Numbered from the stretch's first letter, positions 23,876 to 33,446 are shown. The stretch: 64,000 bases of DNA from Armatimonadota bacterium (GCA_031459855.1 JAVKHP010000001.1:1951906-2015905), one strand, 5' to 3'. A program made the numbers and translations. Notes: generated by a model not told the origin, from the sequence alone.

Positions 23876-24085
23876 CGCAGGGGGAGTTCGGCCGCCGCTG
23901 CTGCGTTCCTGTGGCTGCCCCCGACGTCCGGGGGCCGCGCGGCCCGTGTCGCGCGGCGGGTCGGGGCCCTCCGGGTGCGAGTCGCCGCGGGCCGGTCCGC
24001 CGGCGCGGCGGTCAGGTCGCTTCCGGGCAAGCGTCCTCATGGTGTCGCGATGGTGTCGCGTGGTGTTGCGCCTCGCGGGGCGGCG

Positions 24086-25222
24086 CTAGCCCGCGGCGGG
24101 CTCGGGGGGCATGCCGGCCACGATCATGCGGATCTGGATCGCGCGGATGAGGTCGGTCTTGCTGAGGATGCCGACCATCTCCCGGTCGCGGCCGACCACG
24201 ACCAGCCGCCCGAAGTTCCGCTGGCTCATGCGCAGGAAGGCGTCGAGCGCGGTGGCGGTCAGGGCGATCGTGCCGACCTCACGGGACATGACCGCCTCCA
24301 CGAGCTCCTCCGGCGCCTTGCCCTGGAGGTCTGCCAGGTCCACCATGCCCACCAGGCGCCCGGCCCGATCCACCACCGGGTAGCCCAGGTGCCGCTCCCG
24401 CAGCATCACCTGCAGCAGGTCGGCGATGCGCATGTCCGCGGGCACGGTCCGGACCTCGCGGGTCATGACGTCGGCCACCGGCACGTCGTGCAGGATCTCC
24501 GCGATCAGGGCGTGCTGCGTCTCGCCCGCCACGGCGATGTAAATGAAGAAGGCGACCAGGAGCAAGAACAGGTTGCCGCCCAAGAACCCGACCAGGCCCA
24601 GGGCCACCGCCAGCCCGCGGCTGACGTCGGCGGCGATCTGCGTGGCCTGCAGGTGGGGCATGCGCAGACCCAGCAGCGACCGCAGGATGCGTCCCCCGTC
24701 CAGCGGCAGGGCGGGCAGGAGGTTGAAGAGGGCCAGGGCGACGTTGGTGTAGGCGAGGTAGCCGACCACGAACTGGCCCGCAGCCGCATCGGCCGGCACG
24801 AGCCCCAGCACCAGGCGACACGCCGCCGCCACCAGCAGGCTGGTGGCGGGGCCGGCGGCGGCGATGATCGCCTCGGCGGCGCCGCGGCGCGGGATCTCGT
24901 CGAACTGCGCCATGCCGCCCAGCAGCCACAGGGTGATGTTGCGCACCCGCACGTGGTAGGCACGGCCGACCACGGCGTGGCCCAGCTCGTGGACCAGCAC
25001 GCTGCCGAACAACCCAACCGCGGCCGCCAGCCCCAGCGCGTAGGGGGTGGCGCCCTGTTCGAGGGGGCCCGGGTCGATGGGGAGCCGGAGCAGCCGCACG
25101 TAGACGCCCACGCGGCTGCCGATGAGCCAGGCCAGCAGCGGCAACACCAGCAGGAACGTCGGGTCCAGGCGCAGCGGGATCCCCAGCAGCCGGAACGGCA
25201 GGCGGTAACTGCGACGGAACAT
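24086..25222 (-). CDS. Site-2 protease family (M50) membrane metalloprotease with two CBS domains
   Basis: The 378-residue product starts at ATG 25222 after AAGGAGG. Residues 1-220 contain about six membrane segments with the zinc motif HELGH (about residue 70) and NLLPALPLDGG, the second zinc-ligand site of the family. Residues about 235-370 form a CBS pair (VADVMTREVRTVPADMRI and VMSREVGTIALTATALDAF) that could sense adenosyl nucleotides. Such Rip-like proteases cut membrane-embedded regulators; the substrate is unknown. A perfect TATAAT -10 box lies at 25329-25334 on the minus strand. Confidence 0.88.
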   Translation of the reverse strand: MFRRSYRLPFRLLGIPLRLDPTFLLVLPLLAWLIGSRVGVYVRLLRLPIDPGPLEQGATPYALGLAAAVGLFGSVLVHELGHAVVGRAYHVRVRNITLWLLGGMAQFDEIPRRGAAEAIIAAAGPATSLLVAAACRLVLGLVPADAAAGQFVVGYLAYTNVALALFNLLPALPLDGGRILRSLLGLRMPHLQATQIAADVSRGLAVALGLVGFLGGNLFLLLVAFFIYIAVAGETQHALIAEILHDVPVADVMTREVRTVPADMRIADLLQVMLRERHLGYPVVDRAGRLVGMVDLADLQGKAPEELVEAVMSREVGTIALTATALDAFLRMSQRNFGRLVVVGRDREMVGILSKTDLIRAIQIRMIVAGMPPEPAAG

Positions 25223-25328
25223 AGGGGGCCTCCTTGGTCAGGTGCGCAACACGTCGTCAGGCGCGCACCACGCGGGTCAGAACGGCCAGCCCCGTGGGGT
25301 TGGCGCAAGCGCTACCGCAGCGTCGAAA

Positions 25329-25334
25329 ATTATA
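25329..25334 (-). promoter_or_regulatory. Minus-strand -10 box for the site-2 protease gene
   Basis: TATAAT reads perfectly on the minus strand. Only a weak -35 (CTGGCG, 17 bases upstream) is seen. It would give a leader of about 100 bases before 25222. The rest of the 310-bp divergent gap holds the peroxiredoxin promoter and a palindrome. Confidence 0.45.
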
Positions 25335-25435
25335 GCGACTTCGCCCGCCGACGCCAGCCACGTTCGTGGCGGTAGGGGTCGTTGGGCATTGTCGTCTTCG
25401 ATGGAAGCCTGCTGCGGGTGGCGTGATTCACGCCC

Positions 25436-25494
25436 TTGACGGCGGCGGCGTCGGCTTCGCATAGTGGAACACTGCGAGCCACGGTCGACCGTGG
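25436..25494 (+). promoter_or_regulatory. Peroxiredoxin promoter with a 16-bp palindrome
   Basis: TTGACG (25436-25441) and CATAGT (25460-25465) lie 18 bases apart. Just downstream of the likely start, at 25479-25494, CCACGGTCGACCGTGG is a perfect palindrome. Its position in the leader fits an operator for a dimeric repressor, possibly redox- or metal-responsive. Confidence 0.45.
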
Positions 25495-25531
25495 CGCGTG
25501 CGCTCACGTCATCGCCAGGAGGTGGTGCTTG

Positions 25532-26005
25532 GTGGCAGTCGAGGTGGGGCAGGCAATACCGGACGTCACGCTGGTCAGCGCCGATCGGAAGGCCGTGAAG
25601 CTCCGGGAGCTGCTGGGCAGACCCATGGTCCTGCTGTTCTTCCCCGGGGCCTACACCACCACGTGCACCAAGGAGATGTGCGCCTTTCGCGACCACCTGG
25701 CCACGTTCAACGCGCTGGACGCCCAGGTGGTGGCCATCAGCGTCGACTCGCCCTTTGCGCAGAAGGCGTTTGCCGATCAGCACGGGCTGACCTTCACGCT
25801 GCTCTCCGACTTCACCCGCGAGGCGGTCAAGGCGTTCGGCGTGGAGGATCCGAACTTCGCAGGCGGCCTGCTGCCGGGCGTGGCCTGGCGGTCGGTGTTC
25901 GTCGTCGACCGGACCGGCGTGGTGCGCTGGAAGTGGGTGGCACCCACCCAGGGGACGGAACCCGACTACGCAGCGGTCGAAGCCGCCGTGCGGAGCCTGC
26001 ACTGA
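25532..26005 (+). CDS. Peroxiredoxin (AhpC/TSA, AhpE/Bcp-like)
   Basis: The 157-residue thiol peroxidase reduces hydroperoxides. The peroxidatic Cys is in AYTTTCTKEMC near residue 49, with the family pattern PGAYTTTCT, and a second Cys lies five residues later. The thioredoxin-fold core is complete and ends with the WKWVAPTQGTEPDY strand-turn. GTG 25532 follows AGGAGGTGG by 6 bases; TTG 25529 is an alternative. The long open frame upstream overlaps the promoter and is not coding. Confidence 0.88.
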   Translation: MAVEVGQAIPDVTLVSADRKAVKLRELLGRPMVLLFFPGAYTTTCTKEMCAFRDHLATFNALDAQVVAISVDSPFAQKAFADQHGLTFTLLSDFTREAVKAFGVEDPNFAGGLLPGVAWRSVFVVDRTGVVRWKWVAPTQGTEPDYAAVEAAVRSLH

Positions 26006-26154
26006 GCGCAGCGACCCGGCGGAGGTGCCCCGCGTGGGCGCCCCGTTCGTGGGCGGGCCGTGCGGTGCACTGAGCGCAGCGACCTGGCGGATGGGCGCTG
26101 TCGCCGAATCGGGCGGTCACCCCGGACGCGTGGCCCGGGCGCGTGCGGGCGCCG

Positions 26155-27264
26155 TCAGGCGCCCGCCCCGGCCGGCAGCAGCGGCAGCTGCGGCGTGGTT
26201 TCCTGGTCGGCCGGCGCGTCGCGGGGCCGGGAGAGCCTTGCGGCCCGCACGCCCAGCAGACGCACGGGCCGGTCGAGGGGCACCCGGCGCAGCAGGTCGA
26301 CGGCAGTCGCCGCCAGCACGGCGGCGTCGTCGGTGGGCGCGGGCAGGGTGCGCGAGCGCGTCAGCGTGCGGAAGGTGTCGAAGCGCACCTTGAGGGTGAC
26401 CGTCGCCGCGCGGTAGCCCTCGGCACGCAGGTCCTCGGCCACCTGGCGCGCGAGCGCTGTGACGGCGCGGCGGATCGTCGCGGGCCGGCGCAGGTCGACC
26501 TGGAACGTGCGCTCGCGGCTGAGCGAGCGCGGCTCCCAGGCCGTCACCACGGGGCTGTCGTCGTGGCCGCGGGCCACCTCGTACAGGTAGCGGCCGTGGT
26601 GCGGCCCGAAGGCCTCCTGCAGGACCTCAAGCGGCAGGGCGGCCAGGTCGGCCACGGTGCGCACCTGGAAGCGCGCGGCCAGGGCCGCCGCGGTCTTGGG
26701 GCCCACGCCCCACAGCACCTCCACCGGCAACGGGCCCAGCCGCGTCGGCACCTCGTCCTCGGTGATGACGGTAAGGCCGTCGGGCTTCTGGAGCCCCGAG
26801 GCGATCTTGGCGAGCAACTTGTTCGGCCCGACGCCCACCGAGGCGGTGAGGTGAAGGTCGTGCCTGATGCGGTCTTTGATACGCCGTGCGATGACCTCGC
26901 CGGGCTCGGGGAGGTCGCTACAGTCGAGGAAGGCCTCGTCCAGGCCCAGCGGCTCGACGCGCGCGCCGGTCTCGCGCAGGATGGCGTGCAGGCGCTCGGA
27001 GACCGCGCGGTAGGCGGCGACGTCGACGGGCAGGAAGACGGCGTGGGGACACAGCCGGTAGGCGGTGCGCAGCGGCATGCCGGACCGGATGCCGTAGGGC
27101 CGGGCTTCGTAGGACGCGGTGGAGACGACCCCGCGCTGACGCGGGTCGCCGCGCCCGCCGACCACCACGGGCTTGCCCCGCAGCTCGGGCCGCCGCAGCT
27201 GCTCGACGGCCGCGAAGAACGCGTCCATGTCCACGTGGAGGATGGTCCGAGCGAGCCTTGGCAT
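26155..27264 (-). CDS. dinB: DNA polymerase IV (Y-family)
   Basis: The 369-residue translesion DNA polymerase has catalytic carboxylates in ILHVDMDAFFAAVE (residue about 11) and LDEAFLDCSD (about 105), the YEARPYGIRSGMP finger signature, and the helix-hairpin-helix VEVLWGVGPKTAAAL (about 180). The little-finger domain is complete. A C-terminal clamp-binding peptide (ETTPQLPLLP) resembles the beta-clamp motif QLPLL. It is a single gene; no LexA-type operator was recognised upstream. Confidence 0.92.
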   Translation of the reverse strand: MPRLARTILHVDMDAFFAAVEQLRRPELRGKPVVVGGRGDPRQRGVVSTASYEARPYGIRSGMPLRTAYRLCPHAVFLPVDVAAYRAVSERLHAILRETGARVEPLGLDEAFLDCSDLPEPGEVIARRIKDRIRHDLHLTASVGVGPNKLLAKIASGLQKPDGLTVITEDEVPTRLGPLPVEVLWGVGPKTAAALAARFQVRTVADLAALPLEVLQEAFGPHHGRYLYEVARGHDDSPVVTAWEPRSLSRERTFQVDLRRPATIRRAVTALARQVAEDLRAEGYRAATVTLKVRFDTFRTLTRSRTLPAPTDDAAVLAATAVDLLRRVPLDRPVRLLGVRAARLSRPRDAPADQETTPQLPLLPAGAGA

Positions 27265-27393
27265 CTCCAGGACAGTGTTCGCGGTCCGTGCAGCGCGCCT
27301 CCTACGTGCTGGCGCCGCGGACCGCGTGCAACGCGGGGACGGTACCCGCGGCGCGGGATGTGAGACGGCATCCGCCGCGAGGGGAGTGAAGCG

Positions 27394-28143
27394 ATGATCC
27401 GGTTCGACGGCAAGGCGATGCTGGTGACGGGCGGCACAGCGGGCCTGGGGCTGGCGACGGCCCGCCTGGCGCGCGCGCTCGGCGCGCAGGTGGCGATCGC
27501 CGGGCGCGATGCCGCGCGTGGGGCGGCCGCCGCTGCGGCCCTGGGGCCTGACGTCCTGTTCGTGGCCGCCGACGTGGCCCGCGAGGACGACGTCAGGCGG
27601 CTGGTGGAGGAGGTCGGTGCGCGCTTCGGCCGCCTGGACGTGCTGGTGAACAGCGCGGGGATCCTGCGCCGGCGGGCCGTCGACGAGGAGGACGTGGCGG
27701 GATGGGACGAAGTGATGGCCGTCAACCTGCGCGGGACGTTCCTGTGCTGCAAATACGCCCTGCCGCTGCTGCGGGCGCGGGGCGGCGCCATCGTGAACAT
27801 CGCCTCGGTGCTGGCCTTGCGGGCACAGCAGGGGCGCAGCCCCGGCTACGACGCCAGCAAGGCAGGAGTCGTGGCCCTGACCCGGGCTCTGGCAGTGCGC
27901 TACGGACCAGACGGCGTGCGCGCCAACGCCGTCTGTCCGGGGTTCGTGGAAACCGAGCTCAACCGCGACGTCTGGGGGACGTGGACGCCGGCGCAGCGTC
28001 AGGCCTTCGTGGAGCTCTACCCGCTGCGCCGGCTGGGGACGCCAGACGACGTCGCCGCCGCCGTGCTGTTCCTGGCGTCGGACGCCGCGGCCTGGATCAC
28101 GGGCGCGACACTGGTGGTCGACGGCGGCCGGTCAGCGTCGTGA
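27394..28143 (+). CDS. Short-chain dehydrogenase/reductase
   Basis: The 249-residue classical SDR has the NAD(P)-binding TGGTAGLGLATARLA at the N-terminus, the NSAG motif near residue 87, catalytic Ser in NIASVL (about 135), and YDASK with catalytic Tyr and Lys (about 150). The C-terminal signature ITGATLVVDGG is typical of FabG-like oxidoreductases. A GGGGAG site precedes ATG 27394. The substrate cannot be read from sequence. Confidence 0.88.
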   Translation: MIRFDGKAMLVTGGTAGLGLATARLARALGAQVAIAGRDAARGAAAAAALGPDVLFVAADVAREDDVRRLVEEVGARFGRLDVLVNSAGILRRRAVDEEDVAGWDEVMAVNLRGTFLCCKYALPLLRARGGAIVNIASVLALRAQQGRSPGYDASKAGVVALTRALAVRYGPDGVRANAVCPGFVETELNRDVWGTWTPAQRQAFVELYPLRRLGTPDDVAAAVLFLASDAAAWITGATLVVDGGRSAS

Positions 28144-28258
28144 GCGACGCCCAGTGCCGCCGGCGCCCGGGCAGGGGTGCTCCGGCGGCGAACCGAAGTG
28201 TTTCGGGTCGCGCGCGGCCGGCGCCCGCGGCCGCGGCGTGGTGTGGAGCGTGAACCCG

Positions 28259-29557
28259 ATGCGCGATGTCGTCGTGAGCACCCTCCCCAACGGCCTGCGC
28301 GTGCTCGTGCAGGAGGTCCGGACCGCACCGGTGGCCACGTGCTGGGTGTGGTACCGCGTCGGCAGCCGCAACGAGACGCCCGGATGGACTGGCATCTCCC
28401 ACTGGGTGGAGCACATGCTGTTCAAGGGCACGCCGGCGCATCCCGCCGGCACGCTGACCCGGCTGATCGACCGGCTCGGCGGCCGGTGGAACGCGTTCAC
28501 CTGGAAGGACTACACCGCCTACTTCGAGGTGCTGCCCGCCGCGCACCTCGAGACCGCGGTGCGCCTGGAGGCCGACCGCATGACCAACACCGTCTTCGAC
28601 CCCGACGTGGTCGCCGCCGAGCGCACCGTGATCATCGCAGAGCGCGAGGGGCAGGAGAACCTTCCCGTCTACACGCTGCGCGAGGAGGTGGAAGCGCTGG
28701 CGTTCAAGGTGCACCCCTACCGCCAGCCGGTCATCGGCTGGAAGACCGACCTGCTGGCGATCACTCGGGACGACCTCTACGCCCACTACCGCGCCTACTA
28801 CCATCCCGGGAACGCGCTGGTGGTGCTGGTGGGCGACGTGGACGCGGCGCGCGCGCAGGCCATGGTGGCCGAGGCGTTCGGCGGGCTACCCCCGGGTCCG
28901 CCGCCGCCCCCCGTGCGCGCGGCCGAACCCGTCCAGGAAGGCGAGCGGCGGGTGGTGCTGCGCCGGCCCGGCGGCGCCACCGCCTACGTGCAGATGGTGT
29001 ACCACGTGCCCGCAGCTGGTCATCCGGACCTGCCGGCCCTGCTGGTGCTCGACGGCGTGCTCTCGGGGTTTGGGAGCGCCATCCCGTTCGACGGCAACGC
29101 CGGCGGGCGCAGCAGCCGCCTGTACCGGGCGCTGGTGGACCGCGGGCTCGCCACCGAGGTGAGCTCGGGCCTGACCCCCAGCATCGACCCCACCCTGCTG
29201 CGGATCAGCGCCACCGTGCGGGCCGGCGTGGACCCTGCGGCTGTGGAGGCGGCCATTGACACCGAACTGCGCCGGCTGCAGGACATCCCGCCCGGCGCCG
29301 ACGAGCTGGCCCGCGTGCGCCGCCAGGCCCAGGCCCAGTTCGTGTACCTGCGCGACGGGGTGTTCCGCCGCGCGCTGGCCCTGGGCGTCTATGCCACGGT
29401 CGACCGCGCCGAGCGGCTGTGGGAAGTGGCCGACGGCGTGGCGGCGGTCACGGCCGACGATGTGGCGCGGGTGGCGCGGACCTACCTGACGCCGCTGCGG
29501 CGCACCGTGGGATGGTACCTTCCCGACGTTGCCGTTGCGCGCGAGGTGGCGGCCTGA
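28259..29557 (+). CDS. M16 zinc peptidase, active subunit
   Basis: The 432-residue pitrilysin-family metalloprotease has the inverted zinc motif HWVEH (HxxEH) near residue 42, with the distal Glu expected in the helix around EREGQEN about 75 residues later. Two M16 halves are present. It is followed directly, with a TGATG overlap, by a paralogue that lacks the motif. The pair is the usual two-subunit bacterial arrangement related to mitochondrial processing peptidase. It probably degrades peptides in the cytoplasm or envelope. GTG 28250 is an alternative start. Confidence 0.85.
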   Translation: MRDVVVSTLPNGLRVLVQEVRTAPVATCWVWYRVGSRNETPGWTGISHWVEHMLFKGTPAHPAGTLTRLIDRLGGRWNAFTWKDYTAYFEVLPAAHLETAVRLEADRMTNTVFDPDVVAAERTVIIAEREGQENLPVYTLREEVEALAFKVHPYRQPVIGWKTDLLAITRDDLYAHYRAYYHPGNALVVLVGDVDAARAQAMVAEAFGGLPPGPPPPPVRAAEPVQEGERRVVLRRPGGATAYVQMVYHVPAAGHPDLPALLVLDGVLSGFGSAIPFDGNAGGRSSRLYRALVDRGLATEVSSGLTPSIDPTLLRISATVRAGVDPAAVEAAIDTELRRLQDIPPGADELARVRRQAQAQFVYLRDGVFRRALALGVYATVDRAERLWEVADGVAAVTADDVARVARTYLTPLRRTVGWYLPDVAVAREVAA

Positions 29558-30816
29558 TGGCTGTGGCGGCCGCGGCGGTGGTGCGACAGGTGCTGCCCAA
29601 CGGGCTCACGGCGCTCGTGCGCGCAACGCCGGGAAGCGGGTCGGTCGCCGTGGTGGGCCTCGTGCGCGCCGGTGCGCTCTTCGACCGAGACCGGCCCGGG
29701 CTGGCGCGGCTGACCGGGACGGCGCTCGTGCACGGGACGCTGCGCCGCAGCGCCCAGCAGCTCGCCGACGAGCTCGACGGTCTGGGCGCGACCTTGGTGG
29801 TCACGCCGGGGCTTGAGGTGACGACGATCAGCGGCCGGGCCCTCCCCGACGATCTTGGGACCTGGCTGGCCCTGGCTGCGGAGGTCCTCATGGAGCCCGC
29901 GTTCCCCGCCGACGAGGTGGCGAAGGTGCGCGGCCAGCTCGTGACCACGGCCCGGGTGAACGCCATGGACACGCGCCACGCGGCCGAGCGCCTGTTCCGG
30001 CGGCTGGCCTTTCCCCCGGATCACCCGCACAGCCAGCCGCCCGACGGCGACGAGGCGGTGCTGGCGGCGCTGGGGCCCGACGACCTGCGCGCGTTCCACC
30101 GCCGGCACGTGACCCCCAACGCCACGACGCTGGTCATCGTCGGTGACGTGGACCCCGACCGCGCGGCCGACCTGGTGGCCGCGCGCTTTACGGCGTGGCC
30201 GGCCGGCGACCCCTGGACGCTGCCGCCGGTCCCAACGTCCGCGCCGCCTGCAGCGCCCCGGCGCCAGGAGGTGACGCTCCCCGGCAAGACCCAGGCCGAC
30301 CTGGTGCTGGGCACGGTCGGCACGAGCCGCACCGCCCCCGACTACTACCCGACGATGATGGCCAACCTGCTGCTGGGACAGCTCGGCATGATGGGGCGCA
30401 TCGGCCAGGAGGTGCGCGAGCGCCAGGGGATGGCGTACTACGCCTTCAGCGACCTGCGCGCGGGCTTGCTGGCGGGCCCGTGGTGGGTCCGGGCGGGCGT
30501 CAATCCCGCACACCTGGAGCGCGCCGTGGAGGCGATCCTGCACGAGATCTCCGGGCTCGCCCGCGACGGCCCGACGGCGGACGAGCTGGCCGACGCCCGC
30601 GCCTACCTGGTGGGCTCGCTGGCGGTACGCCTGGAGACCAACCAGGGGCTCGCGCAGGCCTTGGCCGAGATCGAGTTGTACGGCCTCGGCCTGGACTACC
30701 TGGAACGCTACCCGGCCATCGTGGCGGGCATCACCCGTGACGCGGTCGTCGAGGCCGCGCGCCGCTTCCCCACCGACGCCTACACGCTGGCGATCGCCGC
30801 GCCGGAGCGCTCGTGA
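29557..30816 (+). CDS. M16 peptidase-like protein, inactive subunit
   Basis: The 419-residue homologue of the preceding peptidase lacks HxxEH; the corresponding site reads LARLTGTALVHG. It keeps the M16 C-terminal features, including the GMAYYAFSDLRAG stretch and the R-Y-like substrate loop. In two-subunit members the inactive chain binds substrate and completes the active chamber. The start overlaps the upstream stop, so both chains are made together. The reading frame is intact. Confidence 0.82.
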   Translation: MAVAAAAVVRQVLPNGLTALVRATPGSGSVAVVGLVRAGALFDRDRPGLARLTGTALVHGTLRRSAQQLADELDGLGATLVVTPGLEVTTISGRALPDDLGTWLALAAEVLMEPAFPADEVAKVRGQLVTTARVNAMDTRHAAERLFRRLAFPPDHPHSQPPDGDEAVLAALGPDDLRAFHRRHVTPNATTLVIVGDVDPDRAADLVAARFTAWPAGDPWTLPPVPTSAPPAAPRRQEVTLPGKTQADLVLGTVGTSRTAPDYYPTMMANLLLGQLGMMGRIGQEVRERQGMAYYAFSDLRAGLLAGPWWVRAGVNPAHLERAVEAILHEISGLARDGPTADELADARAYLVGSLAVRLETNQGLAQALAEIELYGLGLDYLERYPAIVAGITRDAVVEAARRFPTDAYTLAIAAPERS

Positions 30817-31487
30817 TGCGCATCGGCATCCTGGGGGGTACGGGAGACCTGGGCTGCGGGCTTGCCCTGCGCCTGGGGGCCGCCGGACATGAGGTGGTGC
30901 TCGGCTCGCGCTCTGCGGCGCGAGGCCAGGAGGTGGCCGCACGTCTGGGCCAGCCCCTGGTGCATGGCGCCGCCAACGCCGAGGCCGCACGCGACGGCGA
31001 CGTGGTGATCGTAGCGTGTCCCCACGAGGGCCACGCGGCCCTGGTCGCCGACCTGGCGCCGCTGCTGGCCGGCAAGGTCGTGGTGGACGCGGTCGTGCCC
31101 CTGGGCGCCGGCCTGACCTATGCGCCTCCACCCGACGGCTCGTGCGCCCAGGAGGCGCAGCGGCTGGCACCCGACGCGAAGGTCGTCGCCGCGTTCCACT
31201 CCGTCTCTGCGCGCTTGCTCGCCGAGGTCGGCCGCCCGCTCGACCAGGACGTGCTGCTCTGCGGGAACGACGATGCGGCCCGGGCCGTCGTGCTGGACCT
31301 CGTCGCGTCCATCGGGGCGCGCGGCGTGGACGCCGGGGACCTGCGGTGGGCGCCGACGCTCGAGGCGCTGGCCGTGCTGGTCATCAACCTGAACGTCCGC
31401 TACGGCCGACGGCACCTGGGGATTCGCATCGCGCACCTGCCGGCGGACGCCCGGCCCCGGGTGCGGCCGGCGCGGCCCGCGCCATGA
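30816..31487 (+). CDS. npdG: NADPH-dependent F420 reductase
   Basis: The 223-residue Rossmann protein has GILGGTGDLGCGLALRL at the N-terminus, the NADPH-binding SRSAARG segment, and the family motif AAFHSVSA near residue 126. It should move hydride between NADPH and coenzyme F420. The start overlaps the M16 stop and its own stop overlaps cofE, so all four genes may be one operon. The pairing with cofE supports the F420 role over other NADP-binding oxidoreductases. Confidence 0.85.
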   Translation: MRIGILGGTGDLGCGLALRLGAAGHEVVLGSRSAARGQEVAARLGQPLVHGAANAEAARDGDVVIVACPHEGHAALVADLAPLLAGKVVVDAVVPLGAGLTYAPPPDGSCAQEAQRLAPDAKVVAAFHSVSARLLAEVGRPLDQDVLLCGNDDAARAVVLDLVASIGARGVDAGDLRWAPTLEALAVLVINLNVRYGRRHLGIRIAHLPADARPRVRPARPAP

Positions 31488-32239
31488 AGACCGTGCTGGC
31501 GTGGGCGCCCGAGCCGTTCCCCGACATCCGGCCGGGCGACGACCTGCTGGCCGCCGTCGTGGCGGCGCTGCGCGGCGCGGGCCTGGTACCCACAGACGGC
31601 GACGTCGTCGTGGTGGCCCACAAGGTCGTCTCGAAGGCCGAAGGGCGCGTGGTCGACCTGCGCCGCGTGACCCCGTCGGCGCAGGCGCTGGCCCTGGCCG
31701 AGGCGGCGAAGAAGGACCCGCGGCTGGTGGAGGTCATCCTCGCGGAGTCCAAAGCGGTCCGCCGCGTGCGGCCGGGGCTGATCATCGCGGAGCACCGGCT
31801 GGGCTTCGTGTGCGCCAACGCCGGCGTCGACCATTCCAACGTCGGCCTGGGGGACGACGTGGTGGCCCTGCTCCCGGCCGACCCGGACGCCTCGGCCGCA
31901 CGCCTGCGGGCCGGGCTCCAGGAGGCGTTCGGCGCCGACGTGGCCGTCATCGTCAACGACAGCCACGGTCGGCCGTTCCGGCAGGGGACGACGGGGACCG
32001 CCCTCGGGGCCGCGGGCCTGCGCGTGCTGCGCTCGTACGTGGGGGAAGAGGATCGGTATGGCTACGTCCTGCGGGTCTCCATGGAGGCGGTGGCGGACGA
32101 GTACGCGGCACTGGCGAACCTCCTGCAGGGACAGGCCGCCGAGGGCACACCGCTGGTGCTGATCCGCGGGCTCGACCACCGCGGCGCGGGTCGGGCGGCC
32201 GAGCTGATGCGGCCCGAGGAGGAGGACCTGTTCCGGTAG
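31484..32239 (+). CDS. cofE: Coenzyme F420-0:L-glutamate ligase
   Basis: The 251-residue GTP-dependent ligase adds glutamate to F420-0. Signatures seen include DVVVVAHKVVSKAEGR near residue 43, FVCANAGVDHSNVG near 108, and VIVNDSHGRPFRQGTTG, in two parts, near 155 with metal and nucleotide ligands. It is the short, CofE-only form; the FbiB-type C-terminal domain is absent. It overlaps npdG by ATGA. It shows that this organism makes F420 with a poly-glutamate tail. Confidence 0.92.
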   Translation: MKTVLAWAPEPFPDIRPGDDLLAAVVAALRGAGLVPTDGDVVVVAHKVVSKAEGRVVDLRRVTPSAQALALAEAAKKDPRLVEVILAESKAVRRVRPGLIIAEHRLGFVCANAGVDHSNVGLGDDVVALLPADPDASAARLRAGLQEAFGADVAVIVNDSHGRPFRQGTTGTALGAAGLRVLRSYVGEEDRYGYVLRVSMEAVADEYAALANLLQGQAAEGTPLVLIRGLDHRGAGRAAELMRPEEEDLFR

Positions 32240-32297
32240 GGGCGCCCGGGCCCGCGCGACGGCCCCGCGCGACAGCTCCAAGAGGGGGAGCACACCT

Positions 32298-33446
32298 GTG
32301 AAGATCGCGTCCATCAAGACCTACACCCTGTCGGCCTCGCTGGAGCGGCCGCTGCTCTTTGGCATCGGCGCGTTCGGCACGTTCACGGCCACCCTGGTGG
32401 AGGTCCGCACCGACGAGGGCCACGTGGGGTGGGGCGAGGCGATCGCCCGCAAGGCGCCCGAGGTGGTGACCACGGTCATCCACCGGCTGCTGGCCCCGCT
32501 GCTGCTGGGCCGCGATCCGCGCGATCTCGAGGGGCTGTGGGACCTGCAGTTCGAGCAGCTGCGGCGCTGGGGGCACTCCCGGGGGTTCGTCCTCGAGGCG
32601 CTGAGCGGCATCGACATCGCGCTCCACGACCTGCTGGCGCGCGCAGCCGGCCTGCCCCTGTACAAGTTCCTGGGCGGGGCCGGGCGGACCACGGTGGCCT
32701 GCTACGCGTCGTCGGTCTACTTCGCGCCGATCGACCAGATGGCCGCCGAGGCCGCCGCCCAGGTCGCGGGCGGGCATGTGGCGATCAAGGTCAAGATCGG
32801 CCGGCCGCCGGAGCTCGGCGGCCTGCGCGCCGACATCGCCTCGGTACGCGCCGTGCGCGAGGCGGTTGGGCCCGCGGTGGAGATCATGCTGGATGCCAAC
32901 GGCGCCTACGACGCGGCCACCGCGGTCCGGGTCGCCCGGCAGCTCGAACCGCTGGACATCGCCTGGCTGGAGGAGCCCGTGCCCCCGGACGACGTCTCGG
33001 GCTACGCGCTGCTGCGCCAGCACACGGCGATCCCGCTGGCCTGCGGGGAGTCGGAGTTCGGCGTCTTCGGCTTCCGCGACCTGATCGAGCGGCGGGCGAT
33101 CGACATCCTGCAGCCCGAGATCGCGCGCATCGGCGGGTTCGTCGGCGCCCGGCGGGCCGCGGCGCTGGCCCACGCCTACAACCTGCGGATCGCGCCGCAT
33201 ACCGGCTTCTCCGGCGGCGTCGCGCACCTGGCGGCGCTGCACCTGGCCGCCGCGCTGCCCAACGTCGCCACCTACGAGTACTTCTACGCGCCCAACGCCC
33301 TGCGGGACCTGTTCGTGCACCCCTTCCCGGCGCCGCAGCACGGCACGGTGGCCCTGCCGACCGCCCCGGGTCTGGGGTTGGACCTGGACTGGGACCGCGT
33401 CCGCCGCTACGAGGTGCCCCTGACAGCGCACACGTCGAGCCGATGA
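32298..33446 (+). CDS. Mandelate racemase/muconate lactonizing enzyme family protein
   Basis: The 382-residue enolase-superfamily enzyme starts from GTG 32298 after AGGGGGAG. The KxK base is in IKVKIG near residue 158. Metal ligands follow in LDANGAY (about 197), EEPV (about 222) and GESEFG (about 246). A His-bearing GFRIAPHTGFSGG-type loop lies near 298, placing it in the MR/MLE group that uses Lys and His bases. This suggests an acid-sugar dehydratase or a racemase. The substrate is unknown. Its stop overlaps the next start. Confidence 0.82.
   Translation: MKIASIKTYTLSASLERPLLFGIGAFGTFTATLVEVRTDEGHVGWGEAIARKAPEVVTTVIHRLLAPLLLGRDPRDLEGLWDLQFEQLRRWGHSRGFVLEALSGIDIALHDLLARAAGLPLYKFLGGAGRTTVACYASSVYFAPIDQMAAEAAAQVAGGHVAIKVKIGRPPELGGLRADIASVRAVREAVGPAVEIMLDANGAYDAATAVRVARQLEPLDIAWLEEPVPPDDVSGYALLRQHTAIPLACGESEFGVFGFRDLIERRAIDILQPEIARIGGFVGARRAAALAHAYNLRIAPHTGFSGGVAHLAALHLAAALPNVATYEYFYAPNALRDLFVHPFPAPQHGTVALPTAPGLGLDLDWDRVRRYEVPLTAHTSSR

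Noticed and set aside
25999-26089. Short direct repeat (CACTGAGCGCAGCGACC and a few more bases) at about 26000 and 26068
   Set aside because: Local duplication at the end of the peroxiredoxin gene; one copy includes its stop codon, and nothing suggests mobility or regulation.
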